From positions 1-14,011 of the forward strand of contig JAKEGR010000186.1 of the NCBI GenBank assembly GCA_022615465.1: a stretch of 14,011 nucleotides of DNA, in the 5' to 3' direction. The notes under the pieces are model-generated. The model was given only the letters and a program-made list of their open reading frames with translations, made no database searches and was not told where the DNA came from. Positions 13,973 to 14,011 of this stretch are shown here, in pieces (within the stretch, counting starts at the first letter, position 1; each line of letters starts with the position of its first letter). The position numbers were made by a program, and so were the translations under genes. This DNA comes from Planctomycetota bacterium. Lineage in GTDB: Bacteria; Planctomycetota; Planctomycetia; Pirellulales; Lacipirellulaceae.

Positions 13973-14003
13973 CTGTAAGTCGTCTTTCACATTCTACTTA
14001 CAG
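13973..14003. repeat. 8-bp inverted repeat CTGTAAGT/ACTTACAG
   Basis: CTGTAAGT (13973-13980) and ACTTACAG (13996-14003) are perfectly inverted around 15 nt, just upstream of the possible small minus-strand ORF. This is a plausible operator or an element end. The window ends 8 bp later, so its wider context is unknown. Confidence 0.4.
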
Positions 14004-14011
14004 ACATTTCG

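Noticed and set aside
13531..14011. Start of a 23S rRNA gene after the tRNA pair
   Set aside because: The typical conserved 5' segment of 23S rRNA is not present in this stretch. The sequence instead has palindromes and a possible small ORF.
1..14011. CRISPR array or phage/defence system
   Set aside because: No regularly spaced short repeats, cas-like, toxin-antitoxin, nuclease or integrase motifs were seen. The recurrent repeats are isolated palindromes and one long direct-repeat pair.

Overview
The window looks like a chromosomal segment of a planctomycete, probably of the Pirellula/Blastopirellula type. The reasons are the moderately high GC, the mostly missing Shine-Dalgarno sites, the many short palindromic intergenic repeats, the secreted proteins of planctomycete character (a LolA-fold-like protein and a Cys/Gly-rich lipoprotein cluster ending in a DUF11 protein), and a tRNA-Ile/tRNA-Ala pair with no rRNA gene beside it. 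The assignment is inferred from recognised motifs, not from a database search.

Region 1 (1-2697) holds one large minus-strand gene (414-2255) for a secreted glycoside-hydrolase-like TIM-barrel protein. An imperfect direct repeat of about 230 bp flanks it (128-362 and 2321-2547). Outside that lies a 20-bp inverted repeat (31-50 and 2664-2683, one mismatch). This nested architecture suggests a cassette or a recombination footprint. Region 2 (2698-3810, minus) is a secreted LolA-like protein.

Region 3 (4130-8172, plus) is the most distinctive part: three consecutive envelope genes. The first is a Gly/Pro/Cys-rich lipoprotein, the second a smaller secreted protein, and the third a lipoprotein with a C-terminal DUF11 domain. 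The first two share a paralogous domain of about 140 residues that matches no domain I can name. Together they look like a planctomycete cell-envelope module. Short palindromes sit in both gaps between them.

Region 4 (8240-13013) carries two paralogous EamA/DMT-family transporters (plus strand), separated by a convergent xylose-isomerase-family gene (minus strand). A class I/II PLP aminotransferase follows the second transporter. The isomerase-like protein keeps nearly all XylA metal and catalytic residues but has His where XylA has a metal-binding Asp, a pattern I associate with L-rhamnose isomerase. Its best start is a GTG with a strong AGGAG site.

Region 5 (13014-14011) is mainly RNA and repeats: a long imperfect hairpin, tRNA-Ile(GAT), two palindromic elements, tRNA-Ala(TGC), and a possible small minus-strand ORF in structured sequence. 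Neither tRNA encodes CCA. No rRNA, CRISPR array or intact transposase gene was seen.
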